Assembly (NCBI GenBank): GCA_016744925.1
Contig: JADGDJ010000025.1
Span: 1-33,174 of the forward strand
Reading direction: 5' to 3'
Length of the DNA stretch: 33,174 nt
Source of the DNA: Spirochaetaceae bacterium
GTDB lineage: Bacteria; Spirochaetota; Spirochaetia; DSM-2461
Made by a program: the position numbers and the translations under genes. Below are positions 24,016 through 31,845 of the stretch, piece by piece; the first letter of the stretch is position 1; each line of letters begins with the position of its first letter. Under the pieces are notes generated by a model. That model did no database searches. It had not been told where the DNA came from and worked only from the letters and a program-made list of their open reading frames with translations.

Positions 24016-24930
24016 ATGAAAAAACAGGGACTGACCCTGACTCTATTTCTGCTTCTGGCAGTCATTTGCTTTCCTATTGATATTCAGAAAGATATTATTG
24101 AAAAGGGATCATATCTTGTGGGGACTCCCTATCGTTATGGAGGGACGACCCCTTCGGGATTTGACTGCAGCGGTCTCGTCAATTATCTCTATAAACCTCA
24201 TATCCCTTCATTGCCACGATCGGCTTCGGCCATGTCCGGTTTTGGAAATACAGTCTCTATGGATGAGATCACCAGGGGTGACCTGGTGTTTTACGCCACA
24301 GGATCTGATCCCGATGAAATTACCCACGTGGGTGTGTATATTGGTCAAAATACACTTATACAGTCGGTTTCTGCAGGTCCGGAACGGGGGGTTATACTAA
24401 CAGATCTCGATGAAAAATATTGGAAAAACAGATATAAATGGGTCAAAAGAGTATTTCCTCAGGTTTTAAAAGCAGAGTTACAGTCCATAAATATAGCCTT
24501 TAATAAAGGAACTTACGAAGGGACAGCCGCCAACAGTGAACCTGAGGGTAATGGCCGGATGCTTCTGGAAAATGGCGATGCCTATGAGGGAGAGTTTCAC
24601 AATGGACTTTTTCATGGTCTGGGTAAATACCGTTATAGCAATGGTGATATCTATGTCGGGGAATTTCTCAATGGCCGTGAGTCCGGTGGTGAACTTGTCC
24701 GCTCAGACGGGAGCCGTTACAGTGCCAGACGCGATAGTTCCGGGACTCTTATCATCGATAGAAAAACTGATCGAAGCGGTGACAGAAACAATTATCTGTT
24801 AGAAGTTCCCGATAGCTGGGATGACTGGCTCAAGAAGGAAATGGATTTATTCGAAGCATCGATGAACGCAGATAGAGATGCGATTCAGTCTGAGGCTGAA
24901 AGGTTTGAAGAGTGGAAGAAAACCCACTAA
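24016..24930 (+). CDS. NlpC/P60 cell-wall peptidase with C-terminal MORN repeats
   Basis: 304 residues. The signal peptide (LTLTLFLLLAVICFPI) is followed by an NlpC/P60 domain (about 25-145): GTPYRYGGTTPSGFDCSGLV with catalytic Cys51, ITRGDLVFYA and THVGVYIG with His104. The usual third polar residue is probably Gln116. Residues 167-234 hold about three MORN repeats (YEG-x-GNGR-x-ENGD; YEGEFHNGLFHGLGKYRYSNGD; YVGEFLNGRESGGE), often linked to membrane or lipid contact. The tail is acidic and helical. It likely cleaves peptidoglycan stem peptides in the periplasm. The start is 2 nt after the GH57 stop, with CGGAG as SD, so the two are probably one transcript. Confidence 0.9.
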   Translation: MKKQGLTLTLFLLLAVICFPIDIQKDIIEKGSYLVGTPYRYGGTTPSGFDCSGLVNYLYKPHIPSLPRSASAMSGFGNTVSMDEITRGDLVFYATGSDPDEITHVGVYIGQNTLIQSVSAGPERGVILTDLDEKYWKNRYKWVKRVFPQVLKAELQSINIAFNKGTYEGTAANSEPEGNGRMLLENGDAYEGEFHNGLFHGLGKYRYSNGDIYVGEFLNGRESGGELVRSDGSRYSARRDSSGTLIIDRKTDRSGDRNNYLLEVPDSWDDWLKKEMDLFEASMNADRDAIQSEAERFEEWKKTH

Positions 24931-25015
24931 AATATCGAGGTAGTCCCAATTCTGTGTCTAAGAACTGAAACCACCATGATATTTTAGTCCGTCGAGACCT
25001 GTGAGTTCCGATTTA

Positions 25016-26212
25016 TTATTCTGGTAATGAAGATTTTTTGAAGCTGTAGATGGATGAGAAGAAGGATTCAGTTTCCACGAAAAGCTCTTTTTCCACCATT
25101 ATGAATTCGACCATGGCTTTGTTGTATCGAGCCATAAAATAATAGGCCTGTCCCCGATAAAAATGGCTTTGGATTCTGGTCTCCTCATCGTAAGTAAGCG
25201 ATGTGTAGTTCTCCAATAAGCTTATGGATTCTGACCAGTCCCTTTTCAGGAAATGTGTTGAAATAATGGGGTTGATATTTTTGTTGTAAGAGAGAACTGT
25301 CGGCTCTACGGGTGCATAGACAGGAGCTGTTATTCCTATCAGACGGTTTATTGACTGTATATTTTCATTGCTTATAGAACCGTTTGATTCGGGCTGTTTT
25401 CGCTCTCCCAGAATTTCGCCCGATTCAAGATCAGCAGAGAGTTTTAAAAGAGGCAATGGCATTGTCGCTTTCGTATAGCGAGAATCATCTTCCACTTCGT
25501 GGGAAAATTTAACAAGAACCGGATCTGTCGTGTAATTTCCTTCATAGAGAAGGTTTTCACTGCCTAAACGATAGAGTTCTTTGTCTACTGCGGCATAATA
25601 GTATTCAATCCCCGCCATAGGATTATCTGTATATTTAACTATTGTCCCGGAATCTTCTGAGATATTGACAGATTTTAATAATTTTTCATAAGTATCGATC
25701 TGTGTTGTACTCCGAAACATCATGGTCTCCCGGTCTTCCAGAGTCGACTGGTATTCCATAAAGACATCGGTCCCGAATATGCGGCTATTTATATTGCTTA
25801 TAACAGTACTCATGGTTTCCTCAACATCGGATTCATCAATTTTAACAGCTGATGTGGTCACATTTCTATAGGGGATACATATTTTGTATACCTGGGTCGA
25901 ATCTCTGGCAAATATGGCGTAAAAAAGATCGATTCCAAGAGGCGGTGTATCCTTATAGGAACCAACTCCCGCTTGCACATCTCCAATTCTTTCGGCCAGA
26001 TAAAGATTATCAGCAGTGAGAGCGACATTGGCTCTATAAATTTCATAACTACCGTCTAGTACATCTTTTGCATCTTTCCAGCTTATACTTATCTGGGTTC
26101 CCGATGTTTCTGCCTTAATTCTTGAAGGGAAAGGAGCGTATAATTTCATCTCCTGTGAGAATAATACTGTTGTGAGAAAGAACATTGAAATAATAAAAAA
26201 TTTAATCTTCAT
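25016..26212 (-). CDS. Secreted FN3-like protein with TPR-like C-terminus
   Basis: 398 residues with signal peptide MKIKFFIISMFFLTTVLFSQ. The next 90 or so residues (PFPSRIKAETSGTQISISWKDAKDVLDGSYEIYRAN ... DLFYAIFARD) read like a fibronectin type III fold, and a second similar stretch may follow around residues 150-215. The C-terminal part (LKRDWSESISLLENY, HFYRGQAYYFMARYNKAMVEFIMVE) looks like a TPR pair. Probably a periplasmic or outer-leaflet protein; I cannot name a family. A perfect TATAAT lies 7 nt before the ATG and no SD is seen, so a leaderless start is likely. It lies 47 nt downstream of the aldolase-like gene and converges on the NlpC/P60 gene. Confidence 0.78.
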   Translation of the reverse strand: MKIKFFIISMFFLTTVLFSQEMKLYAPFPSRIKAETSGTQISISWKDAKDVLDGSYEIYRANVALTADNLYLAERIGDVQAGVGSYKDTPPLGIDLFYAIFARDSTQVYKICIPYRNVTTSAVKIDESDVEETMSTVISNINSRIFGTDVFMEYQSTLEDRETMMFRSTTQIDTYEKLLKSVNISEDSGTIVKYTDNPMAGIEYYYAAVDKELYRLGSENLLYEGNYTTDPVLVKFSHEVEDDSRYTKATMPLPLLKLSADLESGEILGERKQPESNGSISNENIQSINRLIGITAPVYAPVEPTVLSYNKNINPIISTHFLKRDWSESISLLENYTSLTYDEETRIQSHFYRGQAYYFMARYNKAMVEFIMVEKELFVETESFFSSIYSFKKSSLPE

Positions 26213-26219
26213 ATATTAT

Positions 26220-26225
26220 ATTATA
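26220..26225 (-). promoter_or_regulatory. -10 box 7 nt before the FN3-like gene start
   Basis: Perfect TATAAT on the minus strand at 26225-26220, followed by 7 nt and ATG at 26212. No good -35 at 17 nt; ATTACA lies at a short 15-nt spacing. Geometry matches the other leaderless candidates. Confidence 0.5.
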
Positions 26226-26259
26226 GTCGACATGTGGTCATGTAATCTGCAGAAAAAAC

Positions 26260-27138
26260 TCATGGCTTATTGACCAGTTTGACTGACCAGCTGAGAAACT
26301 CTGTGTATAAATCAGTTTCCACTATGATATTACCATTCATTTTGGCAGAAAGGGGGTCCATAAAAATATTTTTCCATTTGAGATAGGCAATTGTTCTATC
26401 CATATCGGCTACTTTGATTGTCAACAAATCTCTTGGTGCATTAAATAATAGGGGAATGGCTGTTAAAGATGAGAATATTTTTGCCTCATCAAGTCGTAGC
26501 GAGTCCTCACTGATTGAAAGTTGTGTGTACTCTAGCCCGAGGAGTTTGTGAATTATGGAAACCGCACGGGTATAAACTTCCTCCTCAACAGTGGAGAAGG
26601 AAAACTCTTCAACGACAAAGGCTACAAGCTGTTTATGGTTTCTCCATTTTTTCAGGGGAAGCTTATTTTTTTCTCCCCGTATGAAAAGGGCTAAGTTCGT
26701 TTCTGAAAGGGTGTGTCTTATAAGTGATTCAGAATCGGGAAGCGTACATCTGATTTCAATAGCTTCTATATTCAATTGAACTGCCCGGTCGATCTCTTCC
26801 CTAGTCGTAGCTTCAACTATCAGGTCATATCCCCGGGTTAAGGATGTTTTGATTACTTCTGCATTATCCATGGTGGAAAAAATAAAGTGGGCACCGGAAG
26901 CCATGGAACGTTCCATCTCATCTATGTTGCATGAACATTGTGCGCCAATAAACATATCTTCATGTTCATTGCTGATGTTCACCTGGTCTAAGGTCTGATC
27001 TGTTGAGTATTGGAATAATCCGACAGGTATATCAGCTCTTTTCAGTCCGTGGCAGATGCTGATAGTTTCGTTTATTCCTATAGGATCAATCACAATGATC
27101 AGTCCGAATTCTTTTAATTTTTTCAGTAGCCTATTCAT
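26260..27138 (-). CDS. KDPG-aldolase-like protein with VOC-like C-terminal domain
   Basis: 292 residues. The first 150 or so residues follow the Eda/KDPG aldolase TIM-barrel pattern: ISICHGLKRADIPVGLFQYS, then EDMFIGAQCSCNIDEMERSMASGAHFIFS and EATTREEIDRAVQLNIEAIEIR. The Schiff-base Lys block (K-FPA) is not visible and the GAGT block reads GAQC, so aldolase activity is doubtful. The C-terminal part (FVVEEFSFSTVEEEVYTRAVSIIHKLLGLEY; LTIKVADMDRTIAYLKWKNI) resembles glyoxalase/VOC repeats. Fusions of this type exist in some Firmicutes aldolases. No signal peptide, so cytoplasmic. The start ATG 27138 has a TATATT box 6 nt upstream and no SD, and is divergent from fliG. Function unknown; family calls are moderate. 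Confidence 0.68.
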   Translation of the reverse strand: MNRLLKKLKEFGLIIVIDPIGINETISICHGLKRADIPVGLFQYSTDQTLDQVNISNEHEDMFIGAQCSCNIDEMERSMASGAHFIFSTMDNAEVIKTSLTRGYDLIVEATTREEIDRAVQLNIEAIEIRCTLPDSESLIRHTLSETNLALFIRGEKNKLPLKKWRNHKQLVAFVVEEFSFSTVEEEVYTRAVSIIHKLLGLEYTQLSISEDSLRLDEAKIFSSLTAIPLLFNAPRDLLTIKVADMDRTIAYLKWKNIFMDPLSAKMNGNIIVETDLYTEFLSWSVKLVNKP

Positions 27139-27139
27139 G

Positions 27140-27168
27140 ATGATAATATAACCATTAAAGGATATAAT
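27140..27168 (+). promoter_or_regulatory. Candidate promoter of the FliG-like gene
   Basis: ATGATA (27140-27145), 17 nt, perfect TATAAT (27163-27168). The start would leave a leader of about 37 nt containing GGAG and GGGG ahead of ATG 27212. It overlaps the divergent start region of the aldolase-like gene. Confidence 0.45.
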
Positions 27169-27211
27169 AATAAATAAGCCAGCACTTATATTTGAGGAGA
27201 TTAAGGGGAAT

Positions 27212-28357
27212 ATGCATTACCGGAATAAAGCCATCAAGGCTTATCAGTCTGTTTCAAAAGATCCCAAAAAAGAGAAACAGGGAGATGTCTCTGACCGACA
27301 GCCGGAATCGAATACTCCTCAAAGTTCTCTTCAAGATGAACGGACGGGATTTCTTAAGCTGACCAAAGAGAAGGCCGACTATTCGAAAATAGCCAAATTC
27401 CTACTGCTTTTGGGGAGAGAAGAGGCTGTTAAGGTCATTAAACATCTTTCACCTCAAGAAGTTGAAAAAATCTCTCAAGAGATTAGTCATACCACCAGAG
27501 TCGATCGCGTAGAAGCGGAATCTCTTTTAAAGGAATTCGGTTTTGACAGAGAAAAAGAAGCGGTTCGCGTCCGTGGGGGAGCCGATGCTGCTTCAGAAAT
27601 TCTCACCAGAGCCTTTGGAAAGGAAGAGTCCGCTAGACTTCTCAGAAAAGCCGTTCCCGAAGTGATTCCCGGACCTTTTTCCTTTTTGAATGACCTGGAG
27701 TTTGATCAGTTGATTATGCTTCTCAAAGAGGAATCGTCTCAGGTGATCGCTCTGGTTCTCCGGTATCTGGATCCTGCCCTTTCATCCAAAGTGATCAATG
27801 CCATTGATAGGAAACTCAGTACAGCTATCATAAAAAGAATAGCCAGGGGCGGATCGATTTCCAGTGAGGTCATAACCGGGATGGAGGATTCCCTTCGTGA
27901 AAAGATCAGAAATCAGGGAAAAGTGGAGAGTGAAGAGATCGATGGTCCTTCGGCTCTTGCGGGTATCCTCAAGTTTATGAATCTGGAAGATGAACAGAAG
28001 ATTCTCGAGGCTCTCAGTGAAGACGATGACCAAATGAGTAGAAATATTAAAGAAAAACTCTTTACCATCGACACAGTCCTGCACATTGATAGAAATGACC
28101 TGCAGAAAATTCTCAATGAGATGAGTGAACGGGAGATTGTCCTTATTCTCAGAACTGTTGATGTCGAGGTAAAAGATAAAATCCGAAGCTCTCTCTCAAC
28201 GGGCAGGCTCGTACTCATCGATGAAGAAGATGAAATACTCGGTCCTGTTAAAAAATCCGACGCTGATAAGGAGCTGAAGGAATTTCTCACCATCCTGCGT
28301 ATGCGGGAAGATGAGGGCGCATTTATCATTATCCGTGAAGAGGATCAGCTAATTTAA
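27212..28357 (+). CDS. fliG: FliG-like flagellar switch protein, divergent paralog
   Basis: 381 residues. After a charged N-terminal linker (1-50) come FliG N, middle and C domains. FliG features kept are LLLLGREEAVKVIKHLSPQEVEKIS, DQLIMLLKEESSQVIALVLRYLDP, LFTIDTVLHIDRNDLQKIL and ILGPVKKSDADKE. The EHPQ FliM-binding motif reads ESSQ (174-177), and the torque helix around NMSKR...KDELE is replaced by SLSTGRLVLIDEEDE. Spirochaetes typically have two FliG proteins; this one looks like the non-canonical copy (FliG1-like) rather than the main rotor protein. It has a leader and purine-rich SD, unlike its leaderless neighbours, and alaS starts 40 nt after it from its own promoter. Confidence 0.85.
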   Translation: MHYRNKAIKAYQSVSKDPKKEKQGDVSDRQPESNTPQSSLQDERTGFLKLTKEKADYSKIAKFLLLLGREEAVKVIKHLSPQEVEKISQEISHTTRVDRVEAESLLKEFGFDREKEAVRVRGGADAASEILTRAFGKEESARLLRKAVPEVIPGPFSFLNDLEFDQLIMLLKEESSQVIALVLRYLDPALSSKVINAIDRKLSTAIIKRIARGGSISSEVITGMEDSLREKIRNQGKVESEEIDGPSALAGILKFMNLEDEQKILEALSEDDDQMSRNIKEKLFTIDTVLHIDRNDLQKILNEMSEREIVLILRTVDVEVKDKIRSSLSTGRLVLIDEEDEILGPVKKSDADKELKEFLTILRMREDEGAFIIIREEDQLI

Positions 28358-28359
28358 CA

Positions 28360-28389
28360 TTGAATAAAATAACTTTTATGATGTATCAT
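28360..28389 (+). promoter_or_regulatory. Promoter of alaS, predicted leaderless
   Basis: TTGAAT (28360-28365), 18 nt, TATCAT (28384-28389), 7 nt (CTTTTCT), ATG at 28397. The 7 nt are pyrimidine-rich with no SD. Confidence 0.65.
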
Positions 28390-28396
28390 CTTTTCT

Positions 28397-30184
28397 ATGA
28401 AAGCTAATGAATTACGAAAAAAATATATAGACTTCTTTGTCTCTAATGGACATAAGGAGATTTCCGGTAAATCTCTTATTCCCGAAAATGACCCCACTGT
28501 CCTGTTTACAACCGCCGGGATGCACCCTCTGGTTCCCTATCTGATGGGAGAACCCCATCCTGCAGGAGATAAACTGACTAATGTTCAGAAATGTATCCGA
28601 ACTCAGGATATCGAGTCCGTAGGAGATCCCACGCATAATACGTTTTTTGAAATGCTGGGTAACTGGTCTCTGGGAGATTATTTTAAAGATAAATCATTAA
28701 AAATGAGCTATGAATTTCTCACTTCGCCAGACTATCTGGGGCTCGATGTAGATACTCTTTCCGTAACGGTTTTTGCCGGTGATGACGATGCTCCTGCCGA
28801 TGATGAGGCATATGGGATCTGGAAAGAACTCGGCATTCCCGAAGAGAGAATATATAAACTGCCTAAAGAAGATAACTGGTGGGGTCCTGCCGGTGCGACT
28901 GGTCCCTGCGGTCCCGATAGTGAAATGTTTATCGACACAGGTAAAGAGGTCTGCGGTTCCGACTGTCGACCCGGTTGTTCCTGCGGTAAATACTTTGAGA
29001 TCTGGAATAATGTATTTATGCAGTACAACAAAAAAGACGATGGTTCCTTCGAGCCGCTCGCTCGGCAGTGTGTTGATACGGGAATGGGTATCGGACGAAC
29101 TGTTGCCATGCTGCAGGGAAAAACATCTGTTTATGATACAGAACTTTTTACGCCACTTCTCGACAAAATAGGAGAGTTGACCGGCAAAAAATACGGTGTT
29201 GATGAAGAGGAAGACAATTCCTTTAGAATTGTCGCCGACCATGCCAAGGCTTCCACTATGATTATGGGAGACCCCCAGGGTGTAAAACCCTCAAATCTCG
29301 GCCAGGGATATATTCTCAGAAGATTGATCAGAAGAGCTGTTCGTCATGGGAAGAAACTGGGAATCGAAGAATCTTTTCTCGGGAAACTCTCTGAGATTGT
29401 GATGGAAATGTACAGTGAAGCCTATCCTGAATTACATGGTAATCGCGATCTGATCATCAGCGAATTTGCTATAGAGGAAGCCCAGTTCAACAGTACATTG
29501 AAAAAGGGTGAGCATGAGTTCGAAAAACTTCTACCGAACTTGATGAAAAATCCCAAAATGATCATTCCCGGCAGGATGGCTTTTAAACTCTACGATACGT
29601 ATGGATTTCCCTTCGAGCTGACTGAAGAGCTGGCTGCGGAACACGGAATGACTGTTGATCGCGATGGTTTTCAGGAAGCTTTCAAAAAGCACCAGGAATT
29701 ATCTAAAAAAGGTTCTGAGCAGGCATTTAAAGGCGGATTGGCTGATGACTCGGTAATGTCCACGAGATATCACACAGCAACACATCTACTCCATGAAGCT
29801 CTGAAAACAGTTCTCGGTGATCATGTTGCCCAGAAGGGGAGTAATATCACTTCTGAACGTCTGAGATTTGACTTTTCTCATCCAGAAAAAATGACTGTCG
29901 AAGAGATTCAAAAAGTCGAGGCTATGGTGAACAAGGCAATTCAGGATCAATTGCCCATATCCATGAAGACTATGACTGTTGAAGAGGCCAAAGATATCGG
30001 AGCCAGAGCCCTGTTTTCCGGTAAATATGATGAGAAAGTTAAAGTGTATTTTATGGGTGATTTTTCTACAGAAGTCTGTGGGGGGCCACACGTCGATAAT
30101 ACTTCTGATCTGGGAGTTTTTAAGATTAAAAAAGAACAGTCCAGTTCGAGAGGAGTGAGGAGAATTAAAGCTGTTCTTCAGTAG
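28397..30184 (+). CDS. alaS: Alanyl-tRNA synthetase, short form without C-Ala domain
   Basis: 595 residues against about 875 in E. coli. The class II catalytic core starts with RKKYIDFFVSNGHKEI and SLIPENDPTVLFTTAGMHPLVPYLMG; the GATGPCGPDSEMF block follows. The editing domain is complete, with zinc-ligand motifs HTATH (459-463) and CGGPH (561-565) and the terminal SSSRGVRRIKAV. The protein ends there, so the oligomerisation and C-Ala domains are missing. Short AlaRS proteins are known in spirochaetes, so this is lineage-typical rather than a truncation. It charges tRNA-Ala and clears Ser/Gly misacylation. A leaderless-type promoter precedes it and an intrinsic terminator follows. Confidence 0.97.
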   Translation: MKANELRKKYIDFFVSNGHKEISGKSLIPENDPTVLFTTAGMHPLVPYLMGEPHPAGDKLTNVQKCIRTQDIESVGDPTHNTFFEMLGNWSLGDYFKDKSLKMSYEFLTSPDYLGLDVDTLSVTVFAGDDDAPADDEAYGIWKELGIPEERIYKLPKEDNWWGPAGATGPCGPDSEMFIDTGKEVCGSDCRPGCSCGKYFEIWNNVFMQYNKKDDGSFEPLARQCVDTGMGIGRTVAMLQGKTSVYDTELFTPLLDKIGELTGKKYGVDEEEDNSFRIVADHAKASTMIMGDPQGVKPSNLGQGYILRRLIRRAVRHGKKLGIEESFLGKLSEIVMEMYSEAYPELHGNRDLIISEFAIEEAQFNSTLKKGEHEFEKLLPNLMKNPKMIIPGRMAFKLYDTYGFPFELTEELAAEHGMTVDRDGFQEAFKKHQELSKKGSEQAFKGGLADDSVMSTRYHTATHLLHEALKTVLGDHVAQKGSNITSERLRFDFSHPEKMTVEEIQKVEAMVNKAIQDQLPISMKTMTVEEAKDIGARALFSGKYDEKVKVYFMGDFSTEVCGGPHVDNTSDLGVFKIKKEQSSSRGVRRIKAVLQ

Positions 30185-30200
30185 TTTAACTTCTTATTAT

Positions 30201-30240
30201 AAAAAAACCGCCTGAATTAACAGCGCGGTTTTTTGTTTTT
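30201..30240. terminator. Bidirectional intrinsic terminator between alaS and the TPR gene
   Basis: An A-tract plus CCGC (30201-30211) pairs with GCGG plus a T-tract (30225-30234); a second T run follows. The symmetric A/T tracts allow termination of both alaS and the minus-strand TPR gene. Confidence 0.88.
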
Positions 30241-30250
30241 GAGTTTGGTC

Positions 30251-31396
30251 TTACAACGAATTTTTAACTTCCGTGTAAAGATCCTGTATGGTCTGGTTTT
30301 TATTTCCCGTTTTGAGGAAACTCGATAAAACTTCGGCAGCTTCTTTATTTTTACCCCATTTTCTGTACACATCGGCACATTCGAGATAGAATCTAGGATT
30401 TTTGGGATCTTTTTCAATAATGGTTCTCAATGTAGAAGACGCTTCCTCATAAAGTCCATTATCCCTGTTTATGATGCAGAGACCCAGAACAGCGTAAATA
30501 TCATATTCAATATTCAGAGCTTTTGTATAATAATCAAAAGCGAGATCATTCTTTCCCTGATTTCTGTAGGCATCTCCCGCTCTAGTCAAAATTACCTTGT
30601 TTTTGGGGTCGAGGTCGAGGATTTTATTCCAGAAGAGAATTGATTTTTCAGGAATATGAAGACCTCTATAGCAGTCAGCCAGTCCGAATAGGGCATAAAA
30701 ATTGTGAGGCTGCATTTTCAGAGCCTTTTCAAAATAGGGAATGCCCTCTTCGAATGTTTTCATTTTTCTGTGACAGTTCCCCAGAGAAGTGAGAACTCTA
30801 ATATCAATTCTCGATCGATTCAGCTCGAGCATTTTTTCCCAGTAATAAAGTGCTTTTTCATAATCTCTGAAATCGTAATTGAGATGCCCTAGGCCTATTA
30901 GGCAATAGGAATTGTTCTGTTCCATGTTCAGGACTTTCTGATAGATTTCATTGGATTTTTCAAAATTACGGACTTTTCTGTAGGCATCGGCGATTCTTGT
31001 GAGTACTGTTATATTTTTATCATCGTGGATGAGATATTCTTCCCAGATATCAATGGCTCTGTTGTACTGATGCAGAGCTTTGTAACAATCGGCAAGACCG
31101 AAGAGAGCATAATTATTTCCACTGTGGTTGGAAAGGCAATTCTGGTAGTATTTTATGGCATCTTGAAAATGTCTGGATTTTCTCAATGTATCTCCCATCC
31201 CTACAAGAGCGTAGTTATTGGAAGGATTTATATCCAGAATTTCCGAAAAACTGGATTCGGCCCGGTCGAGCAAACCCTCTTTTAAAAGTTGGTATCCCTT
31301 CTTTGAAAGCTCGCTGATTTCGTTGAGTTGTTCCTGAGTTAACTCTCCTTCGCGAACAGTGTCTTCCATATCACTGTTGTATAAATCATCCATCAT
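30251..31396 (-). CDS. TPR-repeat protein (about nine repeats)
   Basis: 381 residues, no signal peptide. After an acidic N-terminus (MMDDLYNSDMEDTVREGE), 34-residue TPR units run almost to the end, with recurring NNYAL-GLADCYR/K and AI-YY/W-K-L patterns (for example NNYALFGLADCYKALHQYNR). Such arrays form a superhelix that binds partner proteins. No enzyme domain is attached. Several units are very alike, suggesting recent internal duplication. The start is ATG 31396 (or 31393), with AAGGAAG as SD. A small gene 39 nt upstream on the same strand probably shares the transcript. The partner is unknown. Confidence 0.88.
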   Translation of the reverse strand: MMDDLYNSDMEDTVREGELTQEQLNEISELSKKGYQLLKEGLLDRAESSFSEILDINPSNNYALVGMGDTLRKSRHFQDAIKYYQNCLSNHSGNNYALFGLADCYKALHQYNRAIDIWEEYLIHDDKNITVLTRIADAYRKVRNFEKSNEIYQKVLNMEQNNSYCLIGLGHLNYDFRDYEKALYYWEKMLELNRSRIDIRVLTSLGNCHRKMKTFEEGIPYFEKALKMQPHNFYALFGLADCYRGLHIPEKSILFWNKILDLDPKNKVILTRAGDAYRNQGKNDLAFDYYTKALNIEYDIYAVLGLCIINRDNGLYEEASSTLRTIIEKDPKNPRFYLECADVYRKWGKNKEAAEVLSSFLKTGNKNQTIQDLYTEVKNSL

Positions 31397-31435
31397 TTTC
31401 TTCCTTTATTAACGTACACTTTTTTTATATATTTT

Positions 31436-31768
31436 TTAATCTTCTCTAATCCAGCTTTGAATTATATGAGTCATTTTCTCTATCATATCATTCACTCGTT
31501 CAGGAGCCGGAGCGATTTTAAACATTTTAAATGCTTCAAATGGACGATTTTTTGAGTAATAATAATCTCCGATTCTTATTAAACCATCTGTATACCCAAT
31601 AGTTAAAAAGATTCGCCTGGCCTGCTCAATCTCACCTTTGTTAAAAAACTCATTTCCCCGTCGCATGAGGATTACCCGCTGATGTTCTGTGATAGAATGG
31701 TTTTTTACATCAGTGATTTTGAGAAATCCCTCTTTGGGGATTTCGTTTAATATTTTGTTATCTTTCAT
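31436..31768 (-). CDS. Small protein of unknown function upstream of the TPR gene
   Basis: 110 residues, charged and mostly helical. Its central part (RRGNEFFNKGEIEQARRIFLTIGYTDGLIRIGDYYYSKNRPFEAFKMFKI) looks like one or two TPR-like helix pairs, so it may be a partner or offshoot of the adjacent TPR protein. No signal peptide or membrane span. No SD precedes the ATG; the upstream 75 nt are very AT-rich, with a possible TATTAT box 5 nt before the start but no -35. I do not recognise a named family. Confidence 0.7.
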   Translation of the reverse strand: MKDNKILNEIPKEGFLKITDVKNHSITEHQRVILMRRGNEFFNKGEIEQARRIFLTIGYTDGLIRIGDYYYSKNRPFEAFKMFKIAPAPERVNDMIEKMTHIIQSWIRED

Positions 31769-31845
31769 AATAAATAATACGTTTTAAAATCTCTTATATG
31801 TATAATATGTGTATTTATATTTATTTTCAATATATTAATTAAGCT

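Noticed and set aside
24928-24986. Inverted repeat TAAAATATC / GATATTTTA flanking the gap between two convergent genes
   Set aside because: The loop is over 40 nt and the stem is AT-rich with no T run, so it is a poor terminator; kept only as a note.
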